Positions 1 to 9,360 of a stretch of 64,000 nt of DNA are shown piece after piece. The translations under genes were made by a program, and so were the position numbers. The notes under the pieces were generated by a model that saw only the letters and a program-made list of their open reading frames with translations, was not told where the DNA came from and did no database searches. Source of the stretch: Limnohabitans sp. 15K (GTDB taxonomy: Bacteria; Pseudomonadota; Gammaproteobacteria; Burkholderiales; Burkholderiaceae_C); the NCBI RefSeq assembly GCF_002778285.1, contig NZ_NESM01000001.1, positions 638,529 to 702,528 of the forward strand, written 5' to 3'. Position 1 is the stretch's first letter, and each line of letters opens with the position of its first letter.

Positions 1-933
1 GACCACCCGCACAAAACCAAAATCGTCAGCGAGCGCAGCAACTTTCCCACTGACCTTTACATCGCAGAAGCCCTGTGCAAAGAGCGCGGCTTCACCTTGC
101 AACTGGTCGAAGCCGACGAGATCGCGGCTGCGCTGCAAGCCGATGTGGCGGTGCTCATGCTCACCCATGTGAACTACCGCACCGGCGCCATGCACAACAT
201 GCAGGCCGTCACCGCACAGGCCCATGCGCAAGGCATCCTCACCGTTTGGGACTTGGCGCACAGCGCGGGCGCGGTGCCGGTCGACCTGAACGGCTCGGGG
301 GCTGACTTTGCGGTGGGCTGCGGCTACAAATACCTCAATGGTGGCCCCGGCGCTTCGGCTTTTGTATGGGTGCACCCGCAGCACACCGACCGCTTTTGGC
401 AACCGCTGGCCGGATGGTGGGGCCATGCCGCACCGTTTGCCTTCACGCCCGACTATCAGCCCGCCAAAGGCATCACCCGCTACCAATGCGGCACCCAACC
501 CATCTTGAGCCTGACCGCGCTCGACTGCGGCCTGGACGCCTTTTTGGCTGCTGAGTCGCTGGGCGGCATGGCTGCGCTGCGCCAAAAGTCATTGGCGCTC
601 ACGGGTCTGTTCATGCAGCTGGTGCGCACGCGATTGCACGGACAAGGCTTTGGCATCGCCACACCGACCGAAGAAGCCCTGCGCGGCTCGCAAGTGAGCC
701 TGACCCGCGCAGATGGCGCTTACGCCATCGTTCAGGCCTTGATCGCACGCGGCGTGATTGGCGACTTCAGGGCGGGCGATGGCGGCCTGCACGCCGACAT
801 CCTGCGCTTTGGCTTCACACCGCTGTATGTGGGCTATGCCGACGTGTGGCGGGCCGCCGAGCACCTGTGCCAAGTCATGCAAAGCGGCGAATGGCAAGAC
901 GCCCGCTTTGCGCAAAAAAACGCCGTGACCTGA
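1..933 (+). CDS. kynU: Kynureninase, 5' end outside window
   Basis: PLP enzyme that cleaves L-kynurenine to anthranilate and L-alanine in tryptophan catabolism. The reading frame is open from the first base of the window, so the start codon lies upstream; about 310 residues are visible. The first visible residues include [13 protein letters not shown], a conserved kynureninase stretch. [14 protein letters not shown] is the cofactor-binding Asp region, and [13 protein letters not shown] holds the Schiff-base lysine (codon 328-330). The gene ends with TGA only 10 bases before kynA, so the two are probably one transcript. No kynB (kynurenine formamidase) is visible; it may lie upstream of the window. 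Identity is secure. Confidence 0.96.
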   Translation, partial: DHPHKTKIVSERSNFPTDLYIAEALCKERGFTLQLVEADEIAAALQADVAVLMLTHVNYRTGAMHNMQAVTAQAHAQGILTVWDLAHSAGAVPVDLNGSGADFAVGCGYKYLNGGPGASAFVWVHPQHTDRFWQPLAGWWGHAAPFAFTPDYQPAKGITRYQCGTQPILSLTALDCGLDAFLAAESLGGMAALRQKSLALTGLFMQLVRTRLHGQGFGIATPTEEALRGSQVSLTRADGAYAIVQALIARGVIGDFRAGDGGLHADILRFGFTPLYVGYADVWRAAEHLCQVMQSGEWQDARFAQKNAVT

Positions 934-943
934 AAGGCTGGTC

Positions 944-1843
944 ATGAGTTCATGCCCTTTCTCCTCAGCCTCCGCCTCCAACACAAGCAGCGCCGCACCG
1001 GGCGATGCCACAGGCGAACGCATCGTGCACGATGAAAAAGCCCAGCTCGACTTTGACGGCCGCATGAGCTACGGCGACTACCTGCAGCTCGACGCCATCC
1101 TGAGTGCGCAAAAGCCGCTCTCGCCCGACCACAACGAAATGCTGTTCATCGTGCAGCACCAGACCAGCGAGTTGTGGATGAAGCTGATGCTGCACGAACT
1201 GCAGGCCGCCATGACGGGCATAGCGCAAGACCAATTGCCCGACGCCTTCAAAAAACTCGCCCGCATCAGCCGCATCATGGAGCAGCTGGTGCACGCCTGG
1301 GACGTGCTGGCCACCATGACGCCACCCGAGTACAGCGCCATCCGCCCTTACCTCGCGCAGTCCAGCGGTTTTCAAAGCTGGCAATACCGCTGCATCGAAT
1401 TTGCGATGGGCAACAAAAATGCTGCCATGCTCCAGCCCCACGCCCACCGCCCCGACCTGTCGGCCATCGTTCAGGAGGCCTACGAAGCACCCTCGCTGTA
1501 CGACGAATGCCTGCGCCTCTTGAAGCGCCGAGGTCTGGATGTGCCGAGCACCCACACCCAGCGCGACTGGCGTCAGCCCTACCCGGCCAGCGTGGCGGTG
1601 GAAAACGCTTGGCTCGAGGTTTACCGCGACCCCAAGCAACACTGGGACCTTTACCAACTGGGCGAAGAGCTGACCGACTTAGAAGACGCTTTTCGTTTGT
1701 GGCGCTTTCGGCACGTCACCACGGTAGAGCGTGTGATTGGCTTCAAGCGCGGCACCGGGGGCACTGGCGGCGTGAGCTATTTGCGCAAGATGCTGGACAC
1801 CGTGCTTTTCCCCGAAATCTGGACACTGCGCACGCAGCTGTGA
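944..1843 (+). CDS. kynA: Tryptophan 2,3-dioxygenase
   Basis: Heme dioxygenase that opens the indole ring of L-tryptophan to N-formylkynurenine, the first step of the kynurenine route. It has 299 residues, slightly longer than usual because of a low-complexity Ser/Ala-rich N-terminus (residues 1-25). The substrate-side motif [14 protein letters not shown] contains His72, and the proximal heme ligand is expected to be His257 in [13 protein letters not shown]. The GTGGTGG loop that closes over the substrate follows. It starts 10 bases after kynU. A 10-bp perfect hairpin follows the stop codon. Confidence 0.96.
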   Translation: MSSCPFSSASASNTSSAAPGDATGERIVHDEKAQLDFDGRMSYGDYLQLDAILSAQKPLSPDHNEMLFIVQHQTSELWMKLMLHELQAAMTGIAQDQLPDAFKKLARISRIMEQLVHAWDVLATMTPPEYSAIRPYLAQSSGFQSWQYRCIEFAMGNKNAAMLQPHAHRPDLSAIVQEAYEAPSLYDECLRLLKRRGLDVPSTHTQRDWRQPYPASVAVENAWLEVYRDPKQHWDLYQLGEELTDLEDAFRLWRFRHVTTVERVIGFKRGTGGTGGVSYLRKMLDTVLFPEIWTLRTQL

Positions 1844-1848
1844 TCTGC

Positions 1849-1875
1849 GTCACCCTTGACAGGCCCAAGGGTGAC
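1849..1875 (+). other. Hairpin between kynA and iorA
   Basis: A perfect 10-bp inverted repeat (GTCACCCTTG / CAAGGGTGAC) with a 7-base loop starts 5 bases after the kynA stop. It is not followed by a T-run (the next bases are TCGAAAAAAC), so it is not a convincing intrinsic terminator. It may slow 3' decay or reduce read-through into iorA. Confidence 0.45.
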
Positions 1876-1930
1876 TCGAAAAAACCGCCCCTTGCACTAA
1901 CATGACTGCTGCAATTACTGGAGAGACACC

Positions 1931-2398
1931 GTGCAACTGAACATCAACGGCCAAAGCCGCACCTCAACCGCCGACCCGAGCATGCCCTTGCTTTGGGTGC
2001 TGCGCGATGAATTGAACCTCACCGGCACCAAATTCGGCTGCGGCGTGGCCGCTTGTGGTGCCTGCACGGTGCACGTGGACGGTCAAGCCGTCCGCTCGTG
2101 CGTGATGCCCGTGTCTGCTGTTGCATCTCAAAAAATCAAAACCATCGAGTCCTTGGGCACGGCAGAAAAGCCTCACCCACTCCAAGCGGCCTGGATCGCC
2201 GAGCAAGTACCCCAATGCGGCTACTGCCAAAGCGGCATGCTGATGGCTGCCGCCGCCCTGCTGGACAAAAACCCCAACCCCTCAGACGCCGACATTGACG
2301 CCGCCATCACCAATTTGTGCCGCTGCGGCACTTACCAGCGCGTGCGCGCCGCCATCCACCGGGCTGCTGCACAAATGAAGAAAGGCGGTGCCGCATGA
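1931..2398 (+). CDS. iorA: 2Fe-2S subunit of a molybdenum hydroxylase (isoquinoline 1-oxidoreductase alpha type)
   Basis: Small iron-sulfur subunit of a xanthine-oxidase-family enzyme. It passes electrons from the molybdenum subunit to an acceptor. It has 155 residues, the usual length. The N-terminal plant-type 2Fe-2S cluster uses Cys37, 42, 45 and 57 ([15 protein letters not shown]...SC); the second cluster uses Cys96, 99, 130 and 132 (CGYCQSGM...LCRC). The GTG start is chosen because GGAGAG lies a few bases upstream. The stop overlaps the iorB start as ATGA, so translation is coupled. The substrate cannot be read from the sequence. The symbol is by family; closely related pairs oxidise aldehydes as well as N-heterocycles. 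Confidence 0.85.
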   Translation: MQLNINGQSRTSTADPSMPLLWVLRDELNLTGTKFGCGVAACGACTVHVDGQAVRSCVMPVSAVASQKIKTIESLGTAEKPHPLQAAWIAEQVPQCGYCQSGMLMAAAALLDKNPNPSDADIDAAITNLCRCGTYQRVRAAIHRAAAQMKKGGAA

Positions 2399-4662
2399 AA
2401 CGCCGTACCTGGTTACTCAGCGCACTTGGCGCGACCGGCGCACTCGTCGTCGGCTGGGGTGTGATGCCCGCCCGCTCACGTTTGGGCGCACCCGAACTCA
2501 TGCTCAAAACCCAAGGTGATGTGGCCCTGAACGGCTGGATCAAGATCGCCGCCGACGGCGCTGTGGTGCTGGCCATGCCCCGCAGCGAAATGGGTCAGGG
2601 CATACACACGGCTCTCGCCATGTTGGTGGCCGAAGAACTCGATGTGCCGCTCAGCCGTGTGCGCTTGGAGCAAGCCGGTGGTGACAGCATTTATGGCAAC
2701 GTGGCCATGCTAGTGGCCAGCCTGCCGTTTCACCCGCTGGACAGCGAAGGCGAGCACAAACCCACACAAATCAAGATGGGCGAATGGCTGGTGGGCAAAG
2801 TCGCCCGCGAACTGGGCCTCAACGCCACCGGCGGTTCGTCCTCGATTGCCGACCTGTGGGACCCATTGCGCATGGCCGCTGCCACGGCGCGCGCGAGTTT
2901 GATACAAGCCGCTGCGGCCGCATGGAAAGTGCCCGCCACCGAAATCAAGGTGGTCCAAGGTGTGATGCAACACGCCTCAGGCCAATCGGCTCATTACGGC
3001 CAAATGGTCGCTACCGCTTCGGGCAGCACGCCCTCAGGCATACAAACCAAATCGCGCGAAAAGTGGCAGCTCATCGGTCAAGCCGCGCCACGCACCGACA
3101 TCCCGTCTAAAGTCACAGGTCAAGCCCAGTTTGGTGCCGACGTGCGCCTGCCAGGCATGCTGTTTGCCGCCGTGCAGATGTGCCCCATGATCGGCGGCTC
3201 TGCCGCATCGATGGACACGAAAGACGCACTGGCCCTGAAGGGCGTGTCCAAAGTCGTACCACTCGATGCCTGGGGCGGCGGCACTGCGGGCTTGGCTGTG
3301 GTCGGTCAAACCACATGGCACGCACGACAAGGTGTAAAAGCCATCAAGGTACAGTGGCAGCCCCCTGCCACGGGCGCATTGGAGAGCCAGCGCATCCAGG
3401 CCGACCTGCTCAAGACCCTGAACACCGAAAGCGGCTTCACCTTCCACAAACAAGGCGTGCCCGACCAGGCCGAAAAAGCCGCCGCCACCCGCATCGATGC
3501 GCTGTACCAAGCGCCCTATCTGGCTCACGCCACGATGGAGCCGATGAACTGCACGGCGCAAGTCAGAGATGGCAAGGTCGAGATCTGGGTGCCCACACAA
3601 GTACCGCAAATGGTGCGCGACATGGCCGCCAAAGTGGCCAAGGTCGACAAGGACCAAGTCACCGTTCACGTCACCCAATTGGGTGGTGGTTTCGGTCGTC
3701 GCCTGGAAGTGGACTTTGTCGGCCAAGCCGTTCAAGTGGCCATGGCTTGCGATGGCAAACCGGTGCAACTGAGCTGGTCGCGCGAAGAAGATATGGGGCA
3801 CGACTTTTACCGCCCCATGCACTTGGCCAAATTGCAAGCTTCGCTCGACGAGAAAGGCGAAGTCACCAGCTTGCGCATCAAATCAGCGGGCGATGCCATC
3901 ACCCCACGCTGGATGGCTCGAGCCGTGCCCATGCTCTCCGGTCCCATCGACATGCCAGACAAAACCACAGCGGAAGGCCTGTTCGATTTGCCCTACGGTT
4001 TTGCCAGCCAGCACATGAGCCATGTGGCCACGAAGTCCGGTGTACCCGTTGGCTTTTGGCGCTCGGTGGGCCATTCGCACAACGCCTTTTTCTCGGAAAG
4101 CTTCATCGACGAACTGGCCGCCGCCACAAAACAAGACCCGCTGGCCTTCCGCCTGAACTGGCTGAAAGCCGCGCCGCGTTACGCCGCTGTGCTCAAACTG
4201 GCAGCCGACAAAGCGGCTTGGAGCACGCCGCTGCCCGCAGGCCGTGCGCGTGGCATCGCGCTGCACGAATCGTTTGGCTCCATCGTGGCGCAAGTGGCCG
4301 AAGTGTCCCTTGCCAACGGCCAGATCCGTGTGCACCGCGTGGTCTGCGCCATCGACTGCGGCACTGTGGTCAACCCCGGCACCGTGGCGCAGCAAATGGA
4401 AAGCAGTGTGGTTTACGGTTTGAGCGCTGCGCTTTACGGCCGCATTGACATCGTGGGAGGCGTGGTGCAACAAGGCAACTTCCCCAGTTACCCCATGGTC
4501 TCGCTCAGCCAGACCCCGGTGGTGGAAACTCACATCCTCCCCAGCACCCGCCACCCCGCAGGTGTGGGCGAACCGGCTGTGCCGCCGATCGCCCCTGCGG
4601 TGGGCAATGCGCTGTTCGCCCTGACAGGCAAGCGGCAAAGGGCTTTGCCTTTGGTGGTTTGA
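2395..4662 (+). CDS. iorB: Molybdopterin-binding subunit of a molybdenum hydroxylase (isoquinoline 1-oxidoreductase beta type)
   Basis: Large catalytic subunit of 755 residues, paired with the 2Fe-2S protein upstream. The N-terminus ([20 protein letters not shown]) has a twin-Arg-like RRTWLL stretch and a hydrophobic segment, so Tat-assisted export or membrane anchoring is likely. [12 protein letters not shown] is the molybdopterin-cytosine-dinucleotide contact motif, and [12 protein letters not shown] near residue 725 carries the conserved base-acting Glu of this superfamily. There is no separate FAD subunit, as is normal for IorAB-type enzymes, which use a cytochrome or other acceptor. The ATG at 2395 was chosen over an in-frame upstream start inside iorA. 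Confidence 0.87.
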   Translation: MKRRTWLLSALGATGALVVGWGVMPARSRLGAPELMLKTQGDVALNGWIKIAADGAVVLAMPRSEMGQGIHTALAMLVAEELDVPLSRVRLEQAGGDSIYGNVAMLVASLPFHPLDSEGEHKPTQIKMGEWLVGKVARELGLNATGGSSSIADLWDPLRMAAATARASLIQAAAAAWKVPATEIKVVQGVMQHASGQSAHYGQMVATASGSTPSGIQTKSREKWQLIGQAAPRTDIPSKVTGQAQFGADVRLPGMLFAAVQMCPMIGGSAASMDTKDALALKGVSKVVPLDAWGGGTAGLAVVGQTTWHARQGVKAIKVQWQPPATGALESQRIQADLLKTLNTESGFTFHKQGVPDQAEKAAATRIDALYQAPYLAHATMEPMNCTAQVRDGKVEIWVPTQVPQMVRDMAAKVAKVDKDQVTVHVTQLGGGFGRRLEVDFVGQAVQVAMACDGKPVQLSWSREEDMGHDFYRPMHLAKLQASLDEKGEVTSLRIKSAGDAITPRWMARAVPMLSGPIDMPDKTTAEGLFDLPYGFASQHMSHVATKSGVPVGFWRSVGHSHNAFFSESFIDELAAATKQDPLAFRLNWLKAAPRYAAVLKLAADKAAWSTPLPAGRARGIALHESFGSIVAQVAEVSLANGQIRVHRVVCAIDCGTVVNPGTVAQQMESSVVYGLSAALYGRIDIVGGVVQQGNFPSYPMVSLSQTPVVETHILPSTRHPAGVGEPAVPPIAPAVGNALFALTGKRQRALPLVV

Positions 4663-4759
4663 GCTCAGCCACAGCGCAAAGCCTTGAGGATTTTTGGCCA
4701 CCACGGCCATTGGCCTCATGGCCCAGGCGCTGATGCTCGGCCCGGATCGCCTAGCGAGA

Positions 4760-4850
4760 TTACTCGCCCAGCATCAGGTAGATGGATTCAATGACGTGGC
4801 CGCAGATGGCCAGTCTTCGGTCGGCGTCAACATACAACCCAGCTATTTAT
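4760..4850 (-). pseudogene. Possible gene-end remnant between iorB and a Bug receptor gene
   Basis: Between the convergent iorB and Bug-receptor stops, the minus strand reads a protein-like stretch of about 29 residues (it includes DADRRLAICGHVIESIYL) ending in TAA at 4760-4762. It has no start codon, and the stop of the upstream receptor gene precedes it in frame. It looks like the tail of a lost gene, but I do not recognise the family and it could be chance. Confidence 0.2.
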
Positions 4851-5873
4851 TTAATTGGGTTCAACACCCGCATCTTTCATCACTTTGGAGAACTCAATCA
4901 ACTGCGAGCTAATGCGTGAGCCCATTTGCTCAGGCGTACTCATCACGATCTCCGCACCAAAATTAACAGCCAAATCTTGCATTCGAGGCGAACGCTGAAC
5001 ATGCTTGATTTCTTGATTTAGCCGGTCAATGATTGTCTGAGGGACGCCTGCTGGAGCAACCACACCGAACCAAGGTTCTAGCTCTAGACCGGGTAATGTT
5101 GTGGACATGATCGGCAGGGATTGCGAACTGCGTTCAGTCCGTTTTACAGCTGAAGAGGCCAGTGCCCGAAGTTTGCCTTGACGTACATGTGGCAAAGCTG
5201 AGGCGCCGCCTTCGAACATCATATTGACTGTTCCGGATAGAACATCCGTTATGGCAGGCGCGCTTCCTTTGTAAGGTACTTGCAACAGTTTGATCTTGGC
5301 ACTGGCTTGAAACATCAAGGACATGAGGTTGGTCGATGTGCCCTCCCCGATCGTGGCTACTGAATAGTAGCCAGGCCGGGCCTTTGCTAAAGCAATCAAT
5401 TCTGTCAGTGATTGAGCCGGCAAACTGGGATGAACGACCAAGAACAGTGGTGTAGAAAACAGCATAGATACCGGCGAGAAGTCTTTCACCGGATCGTAGG
5501 GCAACTTTTTTCGGGCGATGGTGTTGAGCACCAAACCAGACTGTGTTCCCATAAACAGAGTGTGCCCGTCCGCGGGTGCCCTGGCTGCAGCTTCGGCGCC
5601 AATCGCCTGACTGGCACCCGGAAGGTTTTCAATGACCACGGGCTGGCCCAAGCGCTCGCTCAGGCCTTGCCCTAGGGCGCGCGCAAAAGAATCACCCAAG
5701 CCTCCTGGGGTGTAGGGCACGATGAATCTGATAGGCTTGCTAGGGTATTCAGCGGAGGAGCTTTGCGCTTGTACTGGCAGAGACAGAACAGCCGTACTCA
5801 TGGCTATCGTTGTGGCCAAACATATCCCCCATTTAGAGTTGTCTTGAAATTTCAAAAATTTCAGAAAATTCAT
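4851..5873 (-). CDS. Bug/TctC-family periplasmic solute receptor
   Basis: Tripartite-tricarboxylate-type binding protein expected to capture a carboxylate in the periplasm. It has 340 residues, starting at the ATG at 5873; this start has GAGGAG 7 bases upstream and gives a short charged region followed by a hydrophobic core ending VLSLPVQA, a Sec signal peptide. In-frame ATGs 15 and 36 bases upstream lack such a site. The family signature follows: YPSKPIRFIVPYTPGGLGDSFAR, VVIENLPGA and ADGHTLFMG. No TctA or TctB membrane partner lies nearby, as is common for the many orphan Bug proteins of Burkholderiales. It is the last gene of the minus-strand catabolic cluster. Confidence 0.9.
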   Translation of the reverse strand: MNFLKFLKFQDNSKWGICLATTIAMSTAVLSLPVQAQSSSAEYPSKPIRFIVPYTPGGLGDSFARALGQGLSERLGQPVVIENLPGASQAIGAEAAARAPADGHTLFMGTQSGLVLNTIARKKLPYDPVKDFSPVSMLFSTPLFLVVHPSLPAQSLTELIALAKARPGYYSVATIGEGTSTNLMSLMFQASAKIKLLQVPYKGSAPAITDVLSGTVNMMFEGGASALPHVRQGKLRALASSAVKRTERSSQSLPIMSTTLPGLELEPWFGVVAPAGVPQTIIDRLNQEIKHVQRSPRMQDLAVNFGAEIVMSTPEQMGSRISSQLIEFSKVMKDAGVEPN

Positions 5874-5940
5874 GCTTTGTCTCCTCATTTGCAAATTCAG
5901 TATTTGCATTTACATTATTTTTAGTGCGGGTAAAAACATT

Positions 5941-7530
5941 TCAGGCGAAAAAATAACGCCCTTCGCTATCTCGCAGGACTCTGCGGCTAGACGCGACGTC
6001 TTCCAACCAACGCACCACTTCGCGGCCATCTCTGCTGTTGATGGCTGCCATCAATTCCACGAACAATTTAGGACCATGTTCTAAAGCTGCCTGCAAAGAT
6101 TCAAATCGCACACCATCCAAGGTCGGGGGTGCGGGGATACGGTGCTCCATGGGTCGTGGGGTATCGCCTCGCAAAAAAGGCAACGTCAAGTCGAACCCTG
6201 CTTTCGCAGTTTGGTGCGAGCCATTCAGCGAAGGGTCAAGCGGCATGGCTCGCATTCCCGTTTGGATCACAAAATCCCGGTCGGCCTGAAAACGTGTCGC
6301 CAGCGCCCATTCCATTTGCTCATCTGAAAAAATATCGATATCGGGATCGACCACAAATACATGTTTGACGTTGGCCAAGCAAGCGAAGACCGCCGCGATG
6401 GCATTGCGCGCTTCGCCAGGCACACGCTGACGCATGGCAACACGGACATTAAAGATGCCGCCGCTGGCCGGGCTGGTGTAAACAGCCGTCACTTCACGCA
6501 CAGCCATTTCCAGTGCACGCCAAACTGTCACCTCGGTTCGGAATGCTGATATCTGTGCTGTATCTGTATAAGCCATAGTGGGGCCACTGATACTGGCGGT
6601 TTGGAAGACAGCATCGCGACGGTGCGTGATGGCAGTGAGGTGAAAAACCGGGTTCTTTTTAACAACACCGTAGTAGCCCAAAAATTCACCATAGGGGCCT
6701 TCGGGCTCCACGTGACCACATTCGTCCAAGTAGCCTTCCAAAATGTACTGGGCATCAGCGGGCACCAATAAATCATTGGTCACACACTTCACTACGCCCA
6801 GAGGTTCTCCGCGCAGCGCTGCTAGCAGTGCCAATTCATCGCCTGGTATGCGCTGCGTAGCAGCCACATGGTCAATAGGATGGCTTCCTACGGCAAAGGC
6901 AATCGGCAAACGTTCACCGCGTTGAGCTTGGGCAATATAGATAGCACGAAGGTCAGACGGTGCCATCAGGTCGATTCCCGCTGTGCGGCGTCCGCGCAGC
7001 ATGAGACGGCGAACGCCCACATTGGTCAAGCCCGTGCCGGGGTCAACCACGAAATCAATGGATGCTGAGATGTAGGGTGCCCCATCAAGCCCATGCTGTA
7101 AGTGCACCGGTAAGCAAGTGAAGTCGCAGTCATCACCCGTCAAAACCACCTGCTGCACAGGAGCCATGTCACGAGGAATTTCCACCACCTCACCTTTGTT
7201 TTTGAGGCGATGTAGAACTTCCGCCAACAGCTTTTCAGGCGAGGTATTGAAGGCTTTGGCCAAGCGCTTTCGGCTGCCCGACACGTTGCCACACAATGCC
7301 ACGCCCTCATCAGATGGACGCTCCATCAAAACTGCCTTGGGGTTGCCTTCTAAACAAGCAGCGACTTCAGCCAAATCGATAGGGTCGCGGATCACCTGGA
7401 TTTCATCAGGGCCCAGATCAGCCAAAAAACGGCGAAGGTCGTGGCGCTCTAAGTCGGGTGTGACGGCCGAAATTGAGGCCGATATAGGCTGGTTATCAGT
7501 GCGCATTGCCGATTCAAGAAGAGTGCTCAA
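5941..7530 (-). CDS. UbiD-family prenylated-FMN decarboxylase
   Basis: Reversible (de)carboxylase that acts on aromatic or alpha,beta-unsaturated acids with prenylated FMN. The chosen start is TTG at 7530, because GGAGAC sits 7 bases upstream, whereas the ATG at 7506 has no ribosome-binding site. This gives 529 residues. With this start, Glu277 and Glu282 lie in EPEGPYGEFLGYYG, and the conserved Arg is at about 174-175 in NVGVRRL, matching the Arg-Glu-Glu catalytic set of the family. The start lies 44 bases past the stop of the upstream receptor gene. UbiX, which makes the cofactor, is not in this window. The substrate is unknown; context suggests an aromatic carboxylate handled with the upstream hydroxylases. 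Confidence 0.9.
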   Translation of the reverse strand: MSTLLESAMRTDNQPISASISAVTPDLERHDLRRFLADLGPDEIQVIRDPIDLAEVAACLEGNPKAVLMERPSDEGVALCGNVSGSRKRLAKAFNTSPEKLLAEVLHRLKNKGEVVEIPRDMAPVQQVVLTGDDCDFTCLPVHLQHGLDGAPYISASIDFVVDPGTGLTNVGVRRLMLRGRRTAGIDLMAPSDLRAIYIAQAQRGERLPIAFAVGSHPIDHVAATQRIPGDELALLAALRGEPLGVVKCVTNDLLVPADAQYILEGYLDECGHVEPEGPYGEFLGYYGVVKKNPVFHLTAITHRRDAVFQTASISGPTMAYTDTAQISAFRTEVTVWRALEMAVREVTAVYTSPASGGIFNVRVAMRQRVPGEARNAIAAVFACLANVKHVFVVDPDIDIFSDEQMEWALATRFQADRDFVIQTGMRAMPLDPSLNGSHQTAKAGFDLTLPFLRGDTPRPMEHRIPAPPTLDGVRFESLQAALEHGPKLFVELMAAINSRDGREVVRWLEDVASSRRVLRDSEGRYFFA

Positions 7531-7573
7531 GGAAAGTCTCCAAAAGATTGTTTGTTTCTTTTTTGCACGATTG

Positions 7574-8575
7574 TCATTCAGGCTCAATACCGGCCAGTTT
7601 GACCATTCGGCCCCAACGCTCAGTGTCTTCAGTCACACGGCGAGCCAATTCCTCAGATGTAGAAGTTTCCGGCTCTGCACCAATGTTGCGAAGAAATTCG
7701 GCCATCGACGGCTCCCTGATAGCACGCTGCACCAACGCTGACATGCGCTCATTATTTTTCATTGGTACGCCTGCCGATTGGAATACGGCAAACCAGCTGG
7801 ATAAGCTAAAGCCGGACAATCCCGACTCTGCCATGGTGGGCACCTGCCCAAGGGCAGCCATGCGGCGCTGGCCAGTGACTGCCAAGGCGCGCAGCTTCCC
7901 AGCGCGCACCAGAGGGATGGCAAGGGTGGCGTCGGCAAACACCAACTGAATTCGTCCACCCATCAAGTCTGTCATGGCTTGGGGTACGCCCTTATAGGGA
8001 ACGCCTATGAGGTCAACACCCGCTTGACTTTTGAACATAGCCCCAGCAACCATACCGGTTGCATTACCAGTTCCATAAGCCCAGCGCCCGGGCTCACGTT
8101 GAATGGCCTGAATCAACTGATTGACATTGATCGCCTCTATTGCCTTAGGGTCGCAGACTAAAACAAAGTTCAGGGTTGCAACCGATGCAACGGGTGTGAA
8201 GTCTTTGACTGGATCAAATGGGAGTTTGCGAAAAAGGTGAGTGTTGGCCGCGTGTGTGGAATTCGGCGTAAACAAGAGTGTGTTGGGATCACCATAAGCT
8301 GAGGCCACCGCCTGAGCGGCAATATTGCCTAGTGCGCCAGGGCGGTTCTCGACAATCACTGCTTGTCCGGTATACACCTCGAGCTGGCGCGCCAATTGAC
8401 GGGCGACACTGTCTATTCCACTTCCGGCCGGATAGCCCACGAACATGCGCAAAGGCTTATCGGGCCACTCTGCAGCAAAGGCACTGGAAACACCCCATAG
8501 GCTGGCAACAGATGCAGCCAAAGTGCTTGCCAGCAAGTGCCGCCGACTGATCTGGGTTGAACTCTTTTTCATCAT
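7574..8575 (-). CDS. Bug/TctC-family periplasmic solute receptor with Tat-type signal
   Basis: A second tripartite-tricarboxylate-type receptor, 333 residues. The N-terminus carries SRRHLLAS followed by a hydrophobic run ending VSSAFA, which resembles a twin-arginine signal. The mature part begins AEWPDKPLRMFVGYPAGSG, with the family's VVIENRPGA and the typical FVLVCDP and VPYKG stretches. The start at 8575 has AGGAG 10 bases upstream. It lies between the crotonase-like gene and the UbiD gene, so the decarboxylase is bracketed by two receptors. These presumably bring in the pathway substrate or a related acid, but no transport partner is encoded here. Confidence 0.9.
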   Translation of the reverse strand: MMKKSSTQISRRHLLASTLAASVASLWGVSSAFAAEWPDKPLRMFVGYPAGSGIDSVARQLARQLEVYTGQAVIVENRPGALGNIAAQAVASAYGDPNTLLFTPNSTHAANTHLFRKLPFDPVKDFTPVASVATLNFVLVCDPKAIEAINVNQLIQAIQREPGRWAYGTGNATGMVAGAMFKSQAGVDLIGVPYKGVPQAMTDLMGGRIQLVFADATLAIPLVRAGKLRALAVTGQRRMAALGQVPTMAESGLSGFSLSSWFAVFQSAGVPMKNNERMSALVQRAIREPSMAEFLRNIGAEPETSTSEELARRVTEDTERWGRMVKLAGIEPE

Positions 8576-8612
8576 GTTCTTGCTACTCCTTGAGGCGAAT
8601 CATCCGAGACAT

Positions 8613-9353
8613 TCATTGACGTGCAGACAGCGTGGTACCCATCAAATGACCTGCGAAAGCGCTCGCTGCAACGGGGTTCATTCCCGGTGCATGAGTTAAG
8701 TACTGCTTGCAAGCGCGCAGCGCTACCGGCGAGCAGGCCACAATTGAGCTGATCAGCGTTTGTGCCTCGTTTTCAAGCGCTTCAGAGGTACAAGTCAGGC
8801 TCACCACCCCCCCGGTTTGTGCTTCGCGACCAGTCCACACGCGCCGACTCAACACCAAATAAGCCAAACTCTTGAGAGGCACACGGTCACAAAGAGCCGC
8901 CATCACCAGCGTTGGCGGAATGTCCCGATCCATCTCCGGAATTTGAAATTGCGCGTCCTCGGCTGCAAGGGTCAGATCACACACCGCGGCAAGCGCAGTG
9001 CCAACCCCGATAGCGCGTCCTTGGACAATAGCGATTGTGGGTACTGGCACAGCTTTGATTGCATCGTAAATCGCCAGTGCTGGTAATGCCACCATTTGGC
9101 GAAGACGCTCCCCTGATGGCGCGGAAGCGCCAGGTGGTGGCGTAGGAGAAACACGACCCGCACAAAAATCAGCACCTGCCCCGCGCAGGCAAACCAAGCG
9201 AGCGTTCTCATCAATGGATGAAAGTGCACTGATGATGGCCTTTCCCATCTCCGCGTCGATGAGGTTACCGTTTGCCGGCGTGTTCAGCGTCAATGTCAGT
9301 ATTGCGTCGCGGTAGTCGACCCATACGCGATCGTTGCTTGTGGTCTCAGTCAT
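8613..9353 (-). CDS. Crotonase-superfamily protein (enoyl-CoA hydratase/isomerase-like)
   Basis: 246 residues. Crotonase fold markers: ADFCAGR (residues 61-67, oxyanion-hole loop), then GRAIGVGTALAAVCDL (112-127) and AQFQIPEMD (134-142). Compared with classical enoyl-CoA hydratase, the Glu that supplies the first catalytic carboxylate (position 144 in the rat enzyme) is replaced by Ala120, while the second (rat 164) is kept as Glu140. A Pro-rich insert (residues 70-77) follows the oxyanion-hole motif. So hydratase activity is doubtful; isomerase, hydrolase or C-C lyase activity is as likely. It starts 7 bases after the Mo-subunit stop with AGAGG upstream. No CoA ligase is present in the cluster. 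Confidence 0.82.
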   Translation of the reverse strand: MTETTSNDRVWVDYRDAILTLTLNTPANGNLIDAEMGKAIISALSSIDENARLVCLRGAGADFCAGRVSPTPPPGASAPSGERLRQMVALPALAIYDAIKAVPVPTIAIVQGRAIGVGTALAAVCDLTLAAEDAQFQIPEMDRDIPPTLVMAALCDRVPLKSLAYLVLSRRVWTGREAQTGGVVSLTCTSEALENEAQTLISSIVACSPVALRACKQYLTHAPGMNPVAASAFAGHLMGTTLSARQ

Positions 9354-9360
9354 GTTGAAT

